DNA of 64,000 nt from Curtobacterium sp. MCSS17_007 (GCF_003234175.2 NZ_CP126257.1:1240001-1304000); one strand, 5' to 3'. Positions 34,273 to 48,516 are shown, numbered from the stretch's first letter. The notes: generated by a model from the letters alone, not told the origin. Program-made: numbers and translations.

Positions 34273-34365
34273 GCCAGCTCCGGTCGCACGACGTGCCGCC
34301 TGCGAGCGCCGTGATCGCACGACCTGCCGCTCAGCTTCGGACGCAACGGCACGTCGTGCGACGAG
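34273..34365. repeat. 31-nt direct-repeat element, copy 2
   Basis: A second, shorter copy starts with the same GCCAGCTCCGGTCGCACGAC, has two direct units, and ends with an inverted unit (CGGCACGTCGTGCGACGAG). The flank GTTCGCCGG upstream of both copies is also shared. Confidence 0.8.
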
Positions 34366-34415
34366 AACAGGTCGGGGCCCTGCGCCAGGCAGGGCAGGGC
34401 AGGGCAGGGGAGTCC

Positions 34416-35228
34416 CTAGGCCGTGCCGCCCTCGGCGTACGGGCCGATCTTGCCGGTGCGCATGATGCGCTCGAGCAGCTGGTCGAAGTTCTTCGCCATC
34501 TCCTGCGCCGACTCTCCGGGCCAGACGTGCAGCGGCTTCGCGGCACCCTGGGCCTGCTGCAGCGAGGTGCGCTCCGGCAGCTGCGGCGAGAGCACGAGCG
34601 GGCCGAACATGTCGCGGAGCTCCTTGATGCGGAACTGGTGCTCCAGCGACTGCACGCGAGCCCGGTTCACGATGATGCCGAGCGGCTGCAGGCGGGGGGA
34701 GAGCCCTCGGCGGATCTCCTCGATCGCGCGGAGGGCGCGGTCGGCGGCGGCCACCGAGAAGAGACCCGGCTCGGTGACGACCGTCACGCGGTCCGAGGCC
34801 GCCCAAGCGGTGCGGGTGAGGGCGTTGAGCGACGGCGCGCAGTCGATGAGGACGAGCTCGTAGTCCTGCTCGACGTTCGCCAGCGCCTCCTCCAGCTTCC
34901 AGATGTCGCGGATGGAGGGGTGCGGCCCGTCGAAGTTGATGGCGGACGGGGAGCCGACGAGCACGTCGACCTTGCCCTGCGAGCCCTTCGTCCACCCGGA
35001 GGGGGCGATCGCCTGGCGGACGATCTTCTCCTTCGGGTTCTCGAGGACGTCCGCGACGTTGAGGTGGCCGGAGATGTCGATGTCGAGGCCCGTCGAGACG
35101 TCGGACTGCGGGTCGAGGTCCACCACCAGCGTGCGCAGTCCCTTGGCGAACGCGGCCGAAGTCAGGCCGAGCGTCACCGTCGTCTTGCCGACACCACCCT
35201 TGAGGGAGCTCACGCTGAGTACATGCAC
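34416..35228 (-). CDS. orphan ParA-family ATPase
   Basis: A 270-residue P-loop ATPase: deviant Walker A in SSLKGGVGKTTVTLG, Walker A' in VVDLDPQSDVSTGLD, Walker B in LVLIDCAPSLNAL, then NRARVQSLEHQFR. No ParB gene and no parS-like site is visible nearby, so it is not the chromosomal segregation pair. Orphan ParA proteins such as PldP position division sites or other cargo. It is divergent from pyc. Confidence 0.85.
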   Translation of the reverse strand: MHVLSVSSLKGGVGKTTVTLGLTSAAFAKGLRTLVVDLDPQSDVSTGLDIDISGHLNVADVLENPKEKIVRQAIAPSGWTKGSQGKVDVLVGSPSAINFDGPHPSIRDIWKLEEALANVEQDYELVLIDCAPSLNALTRTAWAASDRVTVVTEPGLFSVAAADRALRAIEEIRRGLSPRLQPLGIIVNRARVQSLEHQFRIKELRDMFGPLVLSPQLPERTSLQQAQGAAKPLHVWPGESAQEMAKNFDQLLERIMRTGKIGPYAEGGTA

Positions 35229-35288
35229 GGTGAGCCACGTTACCGCCAGTAGGGTTGTGACACCTCAACCCGGGCTGAAAGGGACGTC

Positions 35289-38200
35289 GTGTTCAGCAAG
35301 ATCCTCGTGGCGAACCGTGGCGAGATCGCCATCCGCGCGTTCCGTGCCGCGTACGAGCTGGGTGCCCGCACGGTGGCCGTCTACCCGCACGAGGACCGCG
35401 GGTCGCTGCACCGACTCAAGGCCGACGAGGCGTACGTGATCGGCGAGCCGGGGCACCCGGTCCGGGCCTACCTGGACGTTTCCGAGATCATCCGTGTCGC
35501 CCGCGAGTCGGGCGCCGACGCGATCTACCCGGGGTACGGCTTCCTGTCCGAGAACCCGGAACTCGCCGCCGCTGCCGCCGCTGCCGGCATCACCTTCATC
35601 GGGCCCGGGGAGCACGTGCTCGAGATGGCGGGCAACAAGGTCACGGCGAAGGAGCACGCGATCGCTGCCGGCGTGCCGGTCCTCGCGAGCACCCCGCCGA
35701 GCCGCGACGTCGACGAGCTGCTCGCCGGTGCCGACGCGATCGGCTTCCCGGTCTTCGCCAAGGCCGTCGCCGGTGGCGGCGGTCGAGGGATGCGCCGGGT
35801 GGAGACGAAGGACGAGCTCCGTCCCGCGCTCGAGGCCGCCATGCGCGAGGCCGACAGCGCGTTCGGCGACCCGACGATGTTCCTGGAGCAGGCCGTCCTG
35901 CGACCGAGGCACATCGAGGTGCAGATCCTCGCCGACGCCACGGGCACGGACGCCGGCACGATCCACCTCTTCGAGCGCGACTGCTCCGTGCAGCGCCGCC
36001 ACCAGAAGGTGGTCGAGATCGCGCCGGCACCGGACCTCGACGCAGGCGTCGCCGCCGCGCTGCACCGCGACGCCGTCGCCTTCGCCCGGTCGATCGGGTA
36101 CGTCAACGCCGGCACCGTCGAGTTCCTCCTCGACACCGAGGGCGAGCGCGCCGGCCAGCACGTCTTCATCGAGATGAACCCGCGCATCCAGGTCGAGCAC
36201 ACCGTCACGGAGGAGGTGACGGACGTCGACCTCGTGCAGTCGCAGATGCGCATCGCCGCGGGGGAGACCCTCGCCGACCTCGGGCTCTCGCAGGACACCG
36301 TCGCCCTGCACGGTGCGGCGCTGCAGACCCGCATCACGACCGAGGACCCGACGCAGGGCTTCCGTCCGGACACCGGTCGCATCACGACCTACCGCAGCCC
36401 CGGCGGCGCCGGCGTCCGCCTCGACGGCGGCACGGTCGCGACCGGCGCGCAGATCAGCCCGCACTTCGACTCGATGCTCGCGAAGATGACGTGCCGCGGC
36501 CGTGACTTCCCGGCCGCCGTGGCCCGGGCGAAGCGCGCCCTCGCCGAGTTCCGCATCCGGGGCGTGAGCACGAACATCCCGTTCCTGCAGGCCGTGCTCG
36601 ACGACCCGGACTTCGCCCGCGGTGACGTCTCGACGCAGTTCATCGAGGAGCGCCCGCAGCTGTTCGGCGGCCACGTGTCGAAGGACCGCGGCACGAAGGT
36701 GCTCGGCTGGCTCGCGGACGTCACGGTGAACAAGCCGAACGGCGAGCGTCGTCCCCAGACCGTCGAGCCGAGCGAGAAGCTGCCGGCGGTCGACCTGTCC
36801 GCTGCGCCGCCGTCCGGCCAGCGCGACCTGCTGCTCCAGGCCGGCCCCGCCGAGTGGGCGCGACGACTGCGCGCGCAGACCGCCCTCGCCGTCACCGAGA
36901 CGACCATGCGCGACGCCCACCAGTCGCTCCTCGCCACGCGGGTCCGCACCAAGGACCTGGTCGCGGTCGCACCGCACGTCGCCCGGCTGACCCCGCAGCT
37001 GCTGAGCGTCGAGGCCTGGGGCGGCGCGACCTACGACGTCGCCCTCCGCTTCCTCGGCGAGGACCCGTGGGAGCGCCTGGCCGCGCTCCGCACGGCGATC
37101 CCGAACATCCCGGTGCAGATGCTCCTGCGCGGCCGCAACACGGTCGGGTACACGCCCTACCCGACCGAGGTCACCGACGCCTTCGTCGCCGAGGCCGCCG
37201 CGAGCGGTGTCGACGTCTTCCGCGTGTTCGACGCGCTCAACGACGTGAGCCAGTTGCGTCCCGCCCTGGAGGCCGTGCTCGCGACCGACACGGCCGTCGC
37301 CGAAGCGGCGCTCTGCTACTCGGGCGACCTCCTCGACCCCGCCGAGGACCTCTACACGCTCGACTACTACCTCCGGCTCGCCGAGCAGATGGTCGAGGCC
37401 GGCGCGCACGTCATCGGCATCAAGGACATGGCCGGGCTGCTCCGCGCCGGTGCCGCCGAACGGCTCGTCGCCGCGCTGCGCGAGCGCTTCGACCAGCCGG
37501 TGCACGTGCACACGCACGACACGGCCGGTGGGCAGCTCGCGACGCTCCTGGCGGCCAGCCGAGCCGGTGCGGACGCCGTCGACGTCGCCGCGGCGCCGAT
37601 GGCGGGCACGACCAGCCAGCCGAGCATGTCGGCCCTCGTCGCCGCTCTCGCCCACACCGAGCGGGACACCGGGCTCGACCTCGCTGCGGTGGGCGCCCTC
37701 GAGCCCTACTGGGAGGCGGTCCGACGTGCGTACGCCCCCTTCGAGTCCGGGCTGCCCGGTCCGACCGGTCGCGTGTACCACCACGAGATCCCGGGCGGCC
37801 AGCTGTCGAACCTCCGACAGCAGGCGATCGCCCTCGGGCTCGGCGACCGGTTCGAGCAGGTCGAGGACTGGTACGCGGCGGCGAACCGGATCCTCGGACG
37901 GCCGACCAAGGTCACGCCGTCGTCGAAGGTCGTCGGTGACCTCGCGCTGCAGCTGGCCGCGGTCGGCGCCGACCCGGAGGACTTCGAGCAGAACCCCCAG
38001 AAGTACGACATCCCGGACTCGGTCGTCGGGTTCATGGCCGGTGAGCTGGGCGACCTGCCCGGCGGCTGGCCGGAGCCGTTCCGCTCGAAGGTGCTCGAGG
38101 GCCGCGAGGTGCACGTCGGGACGACTCCCGTGCCCGATGCCGAGCGCGCCGCCCTCGCCACCGCCGGACCCGAGCGGCAGCAGGCCCTCAACCGGCTCCT

Positions 38201-38699
38201 CTTCCCGCAGCCGACCCGGCAGTTCGAACAGGTCCGCGAGCAGTACGGCGACCTGTCGGTGGTGCCGACGGTCGACTACCTCTACGGTCTGCAGCCCGGT
38301 CAGGAGCACGTCGTGCCGCTGGGCAGGGGAGTGGACCTGCTGGTCGGGCTCGAGGCGATCGGCGAGGTCGACGAGCGGGGCATGCGCACGGTCATGACGA
38401 CGATGAACGGGCAACTCCGCCCGGTGACCGTCCGAGACCGCTCGGTCCAGGTCGCGACGAAGGCCGCCGAGCAGGCGGACGCGTCCGACCCGAAGCACGT
38501 CGCCGCACCGTTCTCCGGTGTCGTGACGCTCAAGGTCGCCGTCGGTGACGTCGTCGAGGCCGGTCAGGCCGTGGCGAGCATCGAGGCGATGAAGATGGAA
38601 GCGGCCATCACGGCGCCCGTGTCGGGCACCGTCGGCCGTCTCGCGATCCCGGCGACCCAGCAGGTGGACGCCGGCGACCTCCTGGTGGTGCTGCAGTAA
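35289..38699 (+). CDS. pyc: pyruvate carboxylase
   Basis: A 1136-residue multidomain biotin enzyme that makes oxaloacetate from pyruvate, bicarbonate and ATP. The N-terminal biotin carboxylase/ATP-grasp part (1-450) starts [20 protein letters not shown] and contains [13 protein letters not shown] and [20 protein letters not shown]. The central carboxyltransferase barrel has [17 protein letters not shown] and [17 protein letters not shown]. The C-terminal biotinyl domain carries EAMKM, with the biotinylated lysine at about K1102. It sits one base before def. Confidence 0.97.
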   Translation: MFSKILVANRGEIAIRAFRAAYELGARTVAVYPHEDRGSLHRLKADEAYVIGEPGHPVRAYLDVSEIIRVARESGADAIYPGYGFLSENPELAAAAAAAGITFIGPGEHVLEMAGNKVTAKEHAIAAGVPVLASTPPSRDVDELLAGADAIGFPVFAKAVAGGGGRGMRRVETKDELRPALEAAMREADSAFGDPTMFLEQAVLRPRHIEVQILADATGTDAGTIHLFERDCSVQRRHQKVVEIAPAPDLDAGVAAALHRDAVAFARSIGYVNAGTVEFLLDTEGERAGQHVFIEMNPRIQVEHTVTEEVTDVDLVQSQMRIAAGETLADLGLSQDTVALHGAALQTRITTEDPTQGFRPDTGRITTYRSPGGAGVRLDGGTVATGAQISPHFDSMLAKMTCRGRDFPAAVARAKRALAEFRIRGVSTNIPFLQAVLDDPDFARGDVSTQFIEERPQLFGGHVSKDRGTKVLGWLADVTVNKPNGERRPQTVEPSEKLPAVDLSAAPPSGQRDLLLQAGPAEWARRLRAQTALAVTETTMRDAHQSLLATRVRTKDLVAVAPHVARLTPQLLSVEAWGGATYDVALRFLGEDPWERLAALRTAIPNIPVQMLLRGRNTVGYTPYPTEVTDAFVAEAAASGVDVFRVFDALNDVSQLRPALEAVLATDTAVAEAALCYSGDLLDPAEDLYTLDYYLRLAEQMVEAGAHVIGIKDMAGLLRAGAAERLVAALRERFDQPVHVHTHDTAGGQLATLLAASRAGADAVDVAAAPMAGTTSQPSMSALVAALAHTERDTGLDLAAVGALEPYWEAVRRAYAPFESGLPGPTGRVYHHEIPGGQLSNLRQQAIALGLGDRFEQVEDWYAAANRILGRPTKVTPSSKVVGDLALQLAAVGADPEDFEQNPQKYDIPDSVVGFMAGELGDLPGGWPEPFRSKVLEGREVHVGTTPVPDAERAALATAGPERQQALNRLLFPQPTRQFEQVREQYGDLSVVPTVDYLYGLQPGQEHVVPLGRGVDLLVGLEAIGEVDERGMRTVMTTMNGQLRPVTVRDRSVQVATKAAEQADASDPKHVAAPFSGVVTLKVAVGDVVEAGQAVASIEAMKMEAAITAPVSGTVGRLAIPATQQVDAGDLLVVLQ

Positions 38700-38700
38700 C

Positions 38701-39204
38701 GTGACCGTCCGTCCCATCCGCCTGTTCGGCGACCCCGTCCTCCGTTCCCCCGCGGACCCGATCGCGCCCGACGCGCTCGGCTCACAGGGCGTGCGCGACC
38801 TCGTGCAGGACCTCCTCGACACGGTCCGGGAGCCCGGCCGCGCCGGCGTGGCCGCTCCGCAGATCGGCGTCGGCCTGCGCGCGTTCTCGTACAACGTCGA
38901 CGGCGAGGTCGGGTACGTGCTGAACCCCGAGGTCGTCGAGGTCCGGGGCGAACGCGAGCTCATGGACGAGGGCTGCCTGTCGGTCCCCGGCCTGTCCTAC
39001 CCGACCCCGCGGTACCCGTTCGCCAGGGTGCGCGGCGTCGACGTCGACGGGGCCGAGGTCGTGCTCCAGGGCACCGGGCTGATGGCCGAGGCGCTGCAGC
39101 ACGAGGTCGACCACCTCGACGGCACCGTGTACGTGATGACGCTCGACCCGGAGGTCCGACGCGGGGCGCTCCGGGACATCCGCGCGCAGTCCTGGTTCCA
39201 CTGA
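38701..39204 (+). CDS. def: peptide deformylase
   Basis: A 167-residue metalloenzyme that removes the formyl group from new proteins. Motifs: [13 protein letters not shown] (motif 1), DEGCLSVPG (motif 2, metal Cys) and [10 protein letters not shown] (motif 3, two metal His and the catalytic Glu). GTG start one base after the pyc stop, so translation is probably coupled. Confidence 0.95.
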   Translation: MTVRPIRLFGDPVLRSPADPIAPDALGSQGVRDLVQDLLDTVREPGRAGVAAPQIGVGLRAFSYNVDGEVGYVLNPEVVEVRGERELMDEGCLSVPGLSYPTPRYPFARVRGVDVDGAEVVLQGTGLMAEALQHEVDHLDGTVYVMTLDPEVRRGALRDIRAQSWFH

Positions 39205-39382
39205 GCCCTCGGGAGCGCGCACGCGGTCCCGCCCGGTGGTCCGCAGCGCAACCGGACGAGCCGCTCTCGGCGAACAGGGCGTGACACCCCTTCGTGGGAT
39301 TGTCCGAACGTCCCGATCGCGAGGTACCGTGTCCGCGTCGGCTTCCCACCGACACGTCTCCCACACCCTCAGGACACCCAGC
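39205..39382. other. intergenic region with a promoter-like pair
   Basis: No gene. TTGTCC near 39299-39304 and TACCGT at 39325-39330 form a plausible but loosely spaced promoter for the small ORF at 39383. Confidence 0.35.
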
Positions 39383-39511
39383 ATGACCCCTCAGAACGAC
39401 GAGCTCAGCTCGCACCGCACCCGCACCAACCGTCGTCCGGAACCCACCCCGGTGACGGCTTCCACCGCCGTCCTCGACGCCCCCGACGCCCAGCAGGCGC
39501 CGGAGGCCTGA
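39383..39511 (+). CDS. small hypothetical protein (42 aa)
   Basis: A 42-residue hydrophilic peptide, MTPQNDELSSHRTRTNRR then PEPTPVTASTAVLDAPDAQQ. It is rich in Pro, Thr and Ala, with a basic patch and an acidic end. It has its own promoter-like upstream region and a terminator hairpin after it, but no strong ribosome site. No known family. Confidence 0.4.
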   Translation: MTPQNDELSSHRTRTNRRPEPTPVTASTAVLDAPDAQQAPEA

Positions 39512-39560
39512 CCCGTCGCGGGCGCGCCTCGACGACGAGGACCGTCCCGCACGCATCCGA

Positions 39561-39613
39561 CACACGGGAGGCCCGGTGCCGGTCCGTCGGACCGGCACCG
39601 GGCCTCCCGTGTG
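39561..39613. terminator. convergent terminator, long perfect hairpin
   Basis: A 25-bp perfect stem with a 3-base loop, CACACGGGAGGCCCGG at its base. It lies between the small ORF and the convergent fadD gene. It belongs to the ACGGGAGGC hairpin family. Confidence 0.8.
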
Positions 39614-39619
39614 CCGTCC

Positions 39620-41467
<1,848 letters not shown>

Positions 41468-41642
41468 GGTTGACTCCCTTGTCGGCCGGTTCGATACGAG
41501 GACGCCTCGACGACGAGGCGACACCGTCAGCATACGGGGACGCTCCGGCGGTGGGGCCCGGTACGACCGGGGTTCGCAGCACCTCGTCAGCCGCCGGTCC
41601 CACGTTCGGTGGGGCGACCCGGAGGCGGTAGGCTCGATGCTC

Positions 41643-42596
41643 GTGCATGCCATCGGAATCGACATCGGGGGCACCAAGATCGCGGGTGCGGTCGTCACGG
41701 AGCTCGGGGAGATCATCGCCGAGGACCGCGTCGCCACCAACGCGGCGGACCCGGACGCCATGCTCGACGACGTCGTGACGATGGTCGCGCGTCTGCGGGC
41801 CGCCCACGACGTGGGAGCGGTCGGCGTCGCGGCCCCGGGCTTCATCGACGCCTCGCAGTCGATCGTCTACTACACGCCGAACATCCGGTGGCGGAACGAA
41901 CCCCTGCGCCAGAAGCTCCAGGAGCGGCTCGGCGACCTGCACATCACCGTCGACAACGACGCGAACGCGGCCGGCTGGGCGGAGTTCCGCTTCGGCGCGG
42001 GGCGGCTCGTGTCCGACATGACCATGCTGACGATCGGCACGGGTGTCGGCGGCGCGATCGTCACCGAGGACCGCCTGTTCCGCGGCGGCTTCGGCACCGG
42101 TGGCGAGATCGGCCACCTGCGCATCGTCCCGAACGGCCTGCCCTGCGGCTGCGGCGCCCGCGGCTGCATCGAGCAGTACGGCTCGGGCCGTGCCCTGCAG
42201 CGCATGGCGAACGACGTGGCCGACGCCGGGGGCATCGGGTCCGCGCTCGCCGACGCCCGCGAGCAGAACGGCGGGCACCTCGACGGCGCGATCGTCGGTG
42301 ACCTCATCCTCGCCGACGACCCCGGCGCACTGGCGGCGCTCCGTCGCCTCGGTCGGCACCTCGGCGAGGCCTGCGCCTCGCTCTCCGCCGTGCTCGACCC
42401 GCAGCTCTTCGTCTTCGGCGGCGGTGTCGCGAGCGCGGGTGACCGCCTGCTCGAGCCGATCAAGCAGGCCTACCTGAACAACCTGCCGGCCCGCGGGTAC
42501 CACCCGGAGCCCGACTTCGTCATCGCGGAGCTCGTCAACGACGCCGGCGTCGTCGGTGCCGCCGACCTCGCCCGCATCCACGCCCGCACGGCGTAG
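41643..42596 (+). CDS. ROK-family glucokinase
   Basis: About 317 residues. The N-terminal ATP site is AIGIDIGGTKIAGAVVTELG. The ROK signature contains GTGVGGAIVTEDRLFRGGFG, the catalytic His region EIGHLRI, and the zinc motif CGCGARGCIEQY. Glucose phosphorylation with ATP is the most likely role. TAGGCT at 41629-41634 lies eight bases before GTG 41643, suggesting a leaderless message; ATG 41637 is the alternative start. Confidence 0.88.
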   Translation: MHAIGIDIGGTKIAGAVVTELGEIIAEDRVATNAADPDAMLDDVVTMVARLRAAHDVGAVGVAAPGFIDASQSIVYYTPNIRWRNEPLRQKLQERLGDLHITVDNDANAAGWAEFRFGAGRLVSDMTMLTIGTGVGGAIVTEDRLFRGGFGTGGEIGHLRIVPNGLPCGCGARGCIEQYGSGRALQRMANDVADAGGIGSALADAREQNGGHLDGAIVGDLILADDPGALAALRRLGRHLGEACASLSAVLDPQLFVFGGGVASAGDRLLEPIKQAYLNNLPARGYHPEPDFVIAELVNDAGVVGAADLARIHARTA

Positions 42597-42637
42597 GGTC
42601 ACCCCGACGGCACGCGCGTCCCGAACTGGAGTCGACG

Positions 42638-43360
42638 ATGACCTACTGGCTGCTCAAGAACTTCCTGCTCGGCCCGCTCATCCTGACCCTCTTCCGGCCG
42701 TGGGTCATCGGGCGTGAGCACGTCCCCGCCCGTGGGCCCGTGATCTTCGCGTCCAACCACATCTCGTTCATCGACTCGGTGATCCTGCCCGCGGTGCTGG
42801 ACCGGCGGATCTCGTTCCTGGCGAAGAGCGACTACTTCACGGGGCGCGGGCTCAAGGGGTGGGCGACGAAGACGTTCTTCAACGCCATCGGCCAGCTGCC
42901 GATCGACCGCTCGGGTGGCAAGGCGTCCGAGGCATCGCTCCACACCGGGCTCCAGGTCCTCGCCCGCGGGGAACAGCTCGGGATCTACCCCGAGGGCACG
43001 CGCAGCCCCGACGGCAGGCTGTACCGCGGTCGCACCGGCATCGCGCGGATGATCCTGGAGGGGCGCGTCACGGTCGTCCCGGTCGCCATGGTCGGCACGC
43101 GCGAGGTGCAGCAGATCGGCCAGAAGTTCCCGAAGTTCAAGCGCGTCGGCGTGGTCTTCGGCAAGCCCCTCGACTTCTCGCGCTTCGAGGGCTTCGAGAC
43201 CGACCGCTTCATCCTGCGGAGCGTCACCGACGAGGTCATGCACGAGCTCGCGGGCCTGAGCCGCCAGGAGTACGTCGACGTCTACGCGACGAGTGTCAAG
43301 GAGCGTGCGAGCAGCGCCCGCGAGCAGGTCATGAAGGAGCGCCGCGGCCCCGCTGCCTGA
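42638..43360 (+). CDS. plsC: 1-acyl-sn-glycerol-3-phosphate acyltransferase
   Basis: A 240-residue membrane-associated acyltransferase with the HX4D motif in NHISFIDSVIL, the glycerol-phosphate-binding YPEGTRSPDGRLY, and a hydrophobic N-terminus. It makes phosphatidic acid from lysophosphatidic acid. CTGGAG precedes the ATG. It follows glucokinase closely but has its own TAGGGT box near 42594. A homologue acting on other lipids is possible. Confidence 0.85.
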   Translation: MTYWLLKNFLLGPLILTLFRPWVIGREHVPARGPVIFASNHISFIDSVILPAVLDRRISFLAKSDYFTGRGLKGWATKTFFNAIGQLPIDRSGGKASEASLHTGLQVLARGEQLGIYPEGTRSPDGRLYRGRTGIARMILEGRVTVVPVAMVGTREVQQIGQKFPKFKRVGVVFGKPLDFSRFEGFETDRFILRSVTDEVMHELAGLSRQEYVDVYATSVKERASSAREQVMKERRGPAA

Positions 43361-43463
43361 CACCGAGCGGCGCCGGACGGACCTCGTCGACCGGGGGTCG
43401 CGTGGTCGGGGTCGACCCCGTCGACGGGGCGTCACGCGGGAGCGGCCGTCCCCGCACGGACGG

Positions 43464-43549
43464 TAGGATCTGAGGACTCCGGCCCCGGCCGGTGCGGTCT
43501 GCGCACAGGCAGACGTTCCTGACACCACCCAGAACCGTGAGGTACCGCC
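43464..43549 (+). promoter_or_regulatory. aroG promoter and leader
   Basis: TAGGAT (43464-43469) is the likely -10, giving a leader of about 75 nt. The leader contains a short hairpin GTCTG/CAGAC (43497-43514). No leader peptide rich in aromatic residues was recognised. Confidence 0.4.
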
Positions 43550-44935
43550 TTGATCGAGTCGCCTGACTTCGTCGCCCTGCAGGATCCGGACGTGATCGAG
43601 GGCCTCGACTACTGGCGCACGCTCCCGATCAAGCAGCAGCCGACCTGGCCGGACGCCGCGGCGGCCGAGGCCGCTTCGGCCGAGATCGCCACGCTGCCGC
43701 CGCTCGTGTTCGCGGGTGAGGTCGACAAGCTCCGCGACCGACTCGCCGCTGCCGCGCAGGGGAAGGCGTTCCTGCTGCAGGGCGGTGACTGCGCCGAGAC
43801 CTTCGCGGGAGCGACCGCTGACTCCATCCGCGACCGCGTGAAGACGATCCTGCAGATGGCCGTCGTGCTCACGTACGGGGCGTCGATGCCCGTCATCAAG
43901 ATGGGCCGCATGGCCGGGCAGTTCGCGAAGCCCCGGTCGAGCGACTTCGAGACCCGCGGTGACGTCACGCTGCCGGCGTACCGCGGTGACATCGTCAACG
44001 GCTACGACTTCACCCCCGAGAGCCGCCAGGCCGACCCGCGTCGCCTGGTGCAGGGTTACCACACGGCCGCGTCGACGCTCAACCTGGTCCGTGCGTTCAC
44101 GCAGGGCGGTTTCGCGGACCTGCGGCAGGTGCACTCCTGGAACAAGGGCTTCGCGTCGAACCCGGCGAACGCCCGGTACGAGCACCTGGCGAAGGAGATC
44201 GACCGCGCCATCCGCTTCATGGACGCGTGCGGGGCGGACTTCGAGGCGCTCAAGCACACCGAGTTCTACGCCTCGCACGAGGGGCTGCTCATGGACTACG
44301 AGCGCCCGATGACCCGGATCGACTCGCGGTCCGGCCTCGCCTACGACACCTCCGGCCACTTCATCTGGATCGGGGAGCGGACGCGGGACATCGACGGCGC
44401 CCACGTGGACTTCCTGTCGCGCGTGCGGAACCCGATCGGCGTCAAGTTGGGCCCGACGACGAGCGTCGACGACATGCAGGCCCTGGTCGACAAGCTCGAC
44501 CCCGAGCGCGAGCCGGGTCGCCTGACGTTCATCACCCGCATGGGTGCGGGCCGGATCCGCGACGAGCTACCGAAGCTGCTCGAGGCGATCAAGGGCATGG
44601 ACGCGAACCCGCTCTGGGTCACGGACCCGATGCACGGCAACGGCCTCACCACCCCGACGGGCTACAAGACCCGTCGCTTCGATGACGTCGTGGACGAGGT
44701 CCTCGGCTTCTTCGAGGCCCACCGGCAGGTCGGCACCTACCCCGGCGGCATGCACGTCGAGCTCACCGGCGACGACGTCACGGAGTGCCTGGGCGGGTCG
44801 GAGCAGATCGACGAGGCCACCCTGGCGACGCGCTACGAGTCGCTCTGCGACCCGCGCCTCAACCACATGCAGTCGCTCGAACTCGCGTTCCTGGTCGCCG
44901 AGGAGCTCAGCGCGCACCCGTACGTGCGCCCGTAG
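43550..44935 (+). CDS. aroG: class II DAHP synthase (3-deoxy-7-phosphoheptulonate synthase)
   Basis: A 461-residue enzyme for the first step of aromatic amino acid synthesis, joining PEP and erythrose 4-phosphate. Class II signatures: LLQGGDCAETFAGATADSIR, MGRMAGQFAKPRSSDFE, RSGLAYDTSGHFIWIGERTR, and WVTDPMHGNGLTTPTGYKTR. It starts at TTG with GAGG eight bases upstream. In mycobacteria the same gene neighbours pknL, as it does here. Confidence 0.95.
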   Translation: MIESPDFVALQDPDVIEGLDYWRTLPIKQQPTWPDAAAAEAASAEIATLPPLVFAGEVDKLRDRLAAAAQGKAFLLQGGDCAETFAGATADSIRDRVKTILQMAVVLTYGASMPVIKMGRMAGQFAKPRSSDFETRGDVTLPAYRGDIVNGYDFTPESRQADPRRLVQGYHTAASTLNLVRAFTQGGFADLRQVHSWNKGFASNPANARYEHLAKEIDRAIRFMDACGADFEALKHTEFYASHEGLLMDYERPMTRIDSRSGLAYDTSGHFIWIGERTRDIDGAHVDFLSRVRNPIGVKLGPTTSVDDMQALVDKLDPEREPGRLTFITRMGAGRIRDELPKLLEAIKGMDANPLWVTDPMHGNGLTTPTGYKTRRFDDVVDEVLGFFEAHRQVGTYPGGMHVELTGDDVTECLGGSEQIDEATLATRYESLCDPRLNHMQSLELAFLVAEELSAHPYVRP

Positions 44936-44950
44936 TCCGGACCGTACGCA

Positions 44951-44992
44951 GGACGGGAGGCGCGGCGCCGACTGGCACCGCGCCTCCCGTCC
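44951..44992. terminator. convergent terminator, GACGGGAGGC family
   Basis: A 15-bp perfect stem (GGACGGGAGGCGCGG with its complement) extends by a few more pairs toward the loop. It separates aroG from the convergent kinase gene. Confidence 0.8.
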
Positions 44993-45104
44993 GTCTCGGA
45001 CCCGTCTCGTCCGTGGTCACGCCGGGCTCCGAGCGGCGGGCGGTCACACGACCTGCCACGCACGGTCCGCGCCGACGGTGCGCGTGTGCGCGTGGCCGCC
45101 GTGC

Positions 45105-47138
<2,034 letters not shown>

Positions 47139-47250
47139 CGGCGGCATTCTACGAAGGCGTCATGGCCGCGCCCGACCTGACGCTCCGGTCGTGACCCAAT
47201 CTCGATCTCGAGGATGACTCGTCCCACCGGACGGCCAGGGAGGAGCGGGG

Positions 47251-48516
47251 TCAGAGCGAGGCAAGCAGGGCGCGCGCGGTCTGCTCCCACTTGGCGTACT
47301 CGTCCGGGTAGGCGGAGACCTGGACCGCCTGGGCGGCGGCGGTGAGGCTCATCGACGACCACCCCCGCACGTCCATGAGGCCGCGGGTCTTCCCCGGGTT
47401 GCCCGTGTAGAAGAGCTCGGCCGCGGTGGCCGGGTCCTGCAGGGCGGCCGTCGTTCCCCAGCCCTGGCTCGGTCGCTGCTGGAAGAGGCCGACGGAGTCG
47501 CGGTCGCCGTGCGACAGGTTGCGCAGGCTCGACTCCTGGAGCGCGGCTGCCAGCGCGATCACGATGCCGCGGTCCGGGACGCCGAGGGTCCGACCGACGG
47601 CGACGATGGTGGCCGCGTTGCGGCGCTGCTCCCCGGTCAACTCGACGCCGTTGACGCTCCCGACCGTCGTGGTCACCGCGGTGCCCGTGGGCGTGGTCGT
47701 CGGCTTCGTGCTCGCGGAGGGGAGGACGAGGGTCTTCCCCGCGTAGATCGTGCTCGTGTAGCTCAGGCCGTTCGCAGCGAGGAGTGCCTTGACCGACACG
47801 CCGTGCTTGGCGGCGATGGCACCGATCGTGTCGCCCGCGGCGATCTTGACGCTGGTGGCCTGCGTCACGGCCGGTGCGGCCGGTGCGGTGGTCGCCACCG
47901 GGGCCGGCTTCGCCGCGGTGCCGGCGCGGGGGATCGTCAGCGTCTGGCCGGGGTAGATGGCCGACCGCTGGGTCAGGTTGTTCGCCGACAGGATCGCCGA
48001 GGTCGAGACGCCCACGCGGGCGGCGATGCCCGAGACCGTGTCACCCGACTTGACGTGGTAGCTGCCGCTGCCACCGGTCGACGCCGGGGCGGCCGTGGGT
48101 GCCGCGGGCGCCGACGACAGGTGCAGGGTCTGCCCCGGGTGGATGATGGTGTTCCAGCCGAGGCCGTTGCGCACCAGGACCTCCTGCGCGGACAGGCCGA
48201 ACCGTGCGGCGATGCCGGACACCGTGTCGCCCTGGCGGACCGTGTACGTCGTCGGGGCCTTCGACACGGCGGCGACGGTCGTGGCGGTCGTGGTGGCGGG
48301 GCGGGCCACGGCGGTGCCGAGCACCGGTCGGTGCCCGACGTTGCGGTCCTCGTCGACGTGCCGCTTCTTCGCGGCGTCGTCGTGGCGGGGCTCGGCGTGC
48401 GCCACCGGGCCGGTCAGGCCGGCGGTGACGGCGATCGTGCCCGCGAGGACGATCGGCATGGTGGCGAACCGGGCGGATCGAGCGCGCCGGGCGGCGTCGT
48501 CTGCAGCGTTGTCCAC
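47251..48516 (-). CDS. secreted LysM protein with a lytic transglycosylase-like C-terminus
   Basis: About 421 residues. The signal peptide region is MPIVLAGTIAVTAGLTGPVA followed by HAEP. Three LysM domains start at YTVRQGDTVSGIAARFG, YHVKSGDTVSGIAARVG and VKIAAGDTIGAIAAKHG. The C-terminal 130 residues (ALAAALQESSLRNLSHGDRD, SVGLFQQRPSQGWG) resemble a goose-lysozyme/SLT-like fold with a likely catalytic Glu in QESSL. It should bind and remodel peptidoglycan. GTG 48514-48516 has GGAG nine bases upstream. Confidence 0.85.
   Translation of the reverse strand: MDNAADDAARRARSARFATMPIVLAGTIAVTAGLTGPVAHAEPRHDDAAKKRHVDEDRNVGHRPVLGTAVARPATTTATTVAAVSKAPTTYTVRQGDTVSGIAARFGLSAQEVLVRNGLGWNTIIHPGQTLHLSSAPAAPTAAPASTGGSGSYHVKSGDTVSGIAARVGVSTSAILSANNLTQRSAIYPGQTLTIPRAGTAAKPAPVATTAPAAPAVTQATSVKIAAGDTIGAIAAKHGVSVKALLAANGLSYTSTIYAGKTLVLPSASTKPTTTPTGTAVTTTVGSVNGVELTGEQRRNAATIVAVGRTLGVPDRGIVIALAAALQESSLRNLSHGDRDSVGLFQQRPSQGWGTTAALQDPATAAELFYTGNPGKTRGLMDVRGWSSMSLTAAAQAVQVSAYPDEYAKWEQTARALLASL

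Larger units (their letters stand above)
33757..34415. other. repeat-filled intergenic region
   Basis: About 660 bases with no supported gene. It holds GCGCC-type simple repeats near 33945-33980 and two copies of a 31-nt direct/inverted repeat element. Open frames here are low-complexity and have no ribosome sites. Confidence 0.6.

Noticed and set aside
34007..34365. CRISPR array
   Set aside because: Units of 31 nt follow each other without spacers and include an inverted copy. No cas genes are near.
34416..35228. chromosomal parAB origin region
   Set aside because: No parB, no TGTTTCACGTGAAACA-type parS site, no dnaA or dnaN nearby.
35265..38963. 1232-codon open frame antisense to pyc
   Set aside because: It is a shadow of the strong codon bias of pyc. 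Its product is Arg/Asp/Val-rich without any family signal, and pyc is certain on the other strand.
43497..43514. tryptophan/phenylalanine attenuator before aroG
   Set aside because: The hairpin is short, and no leader peptide with aromatic codon runs was found.
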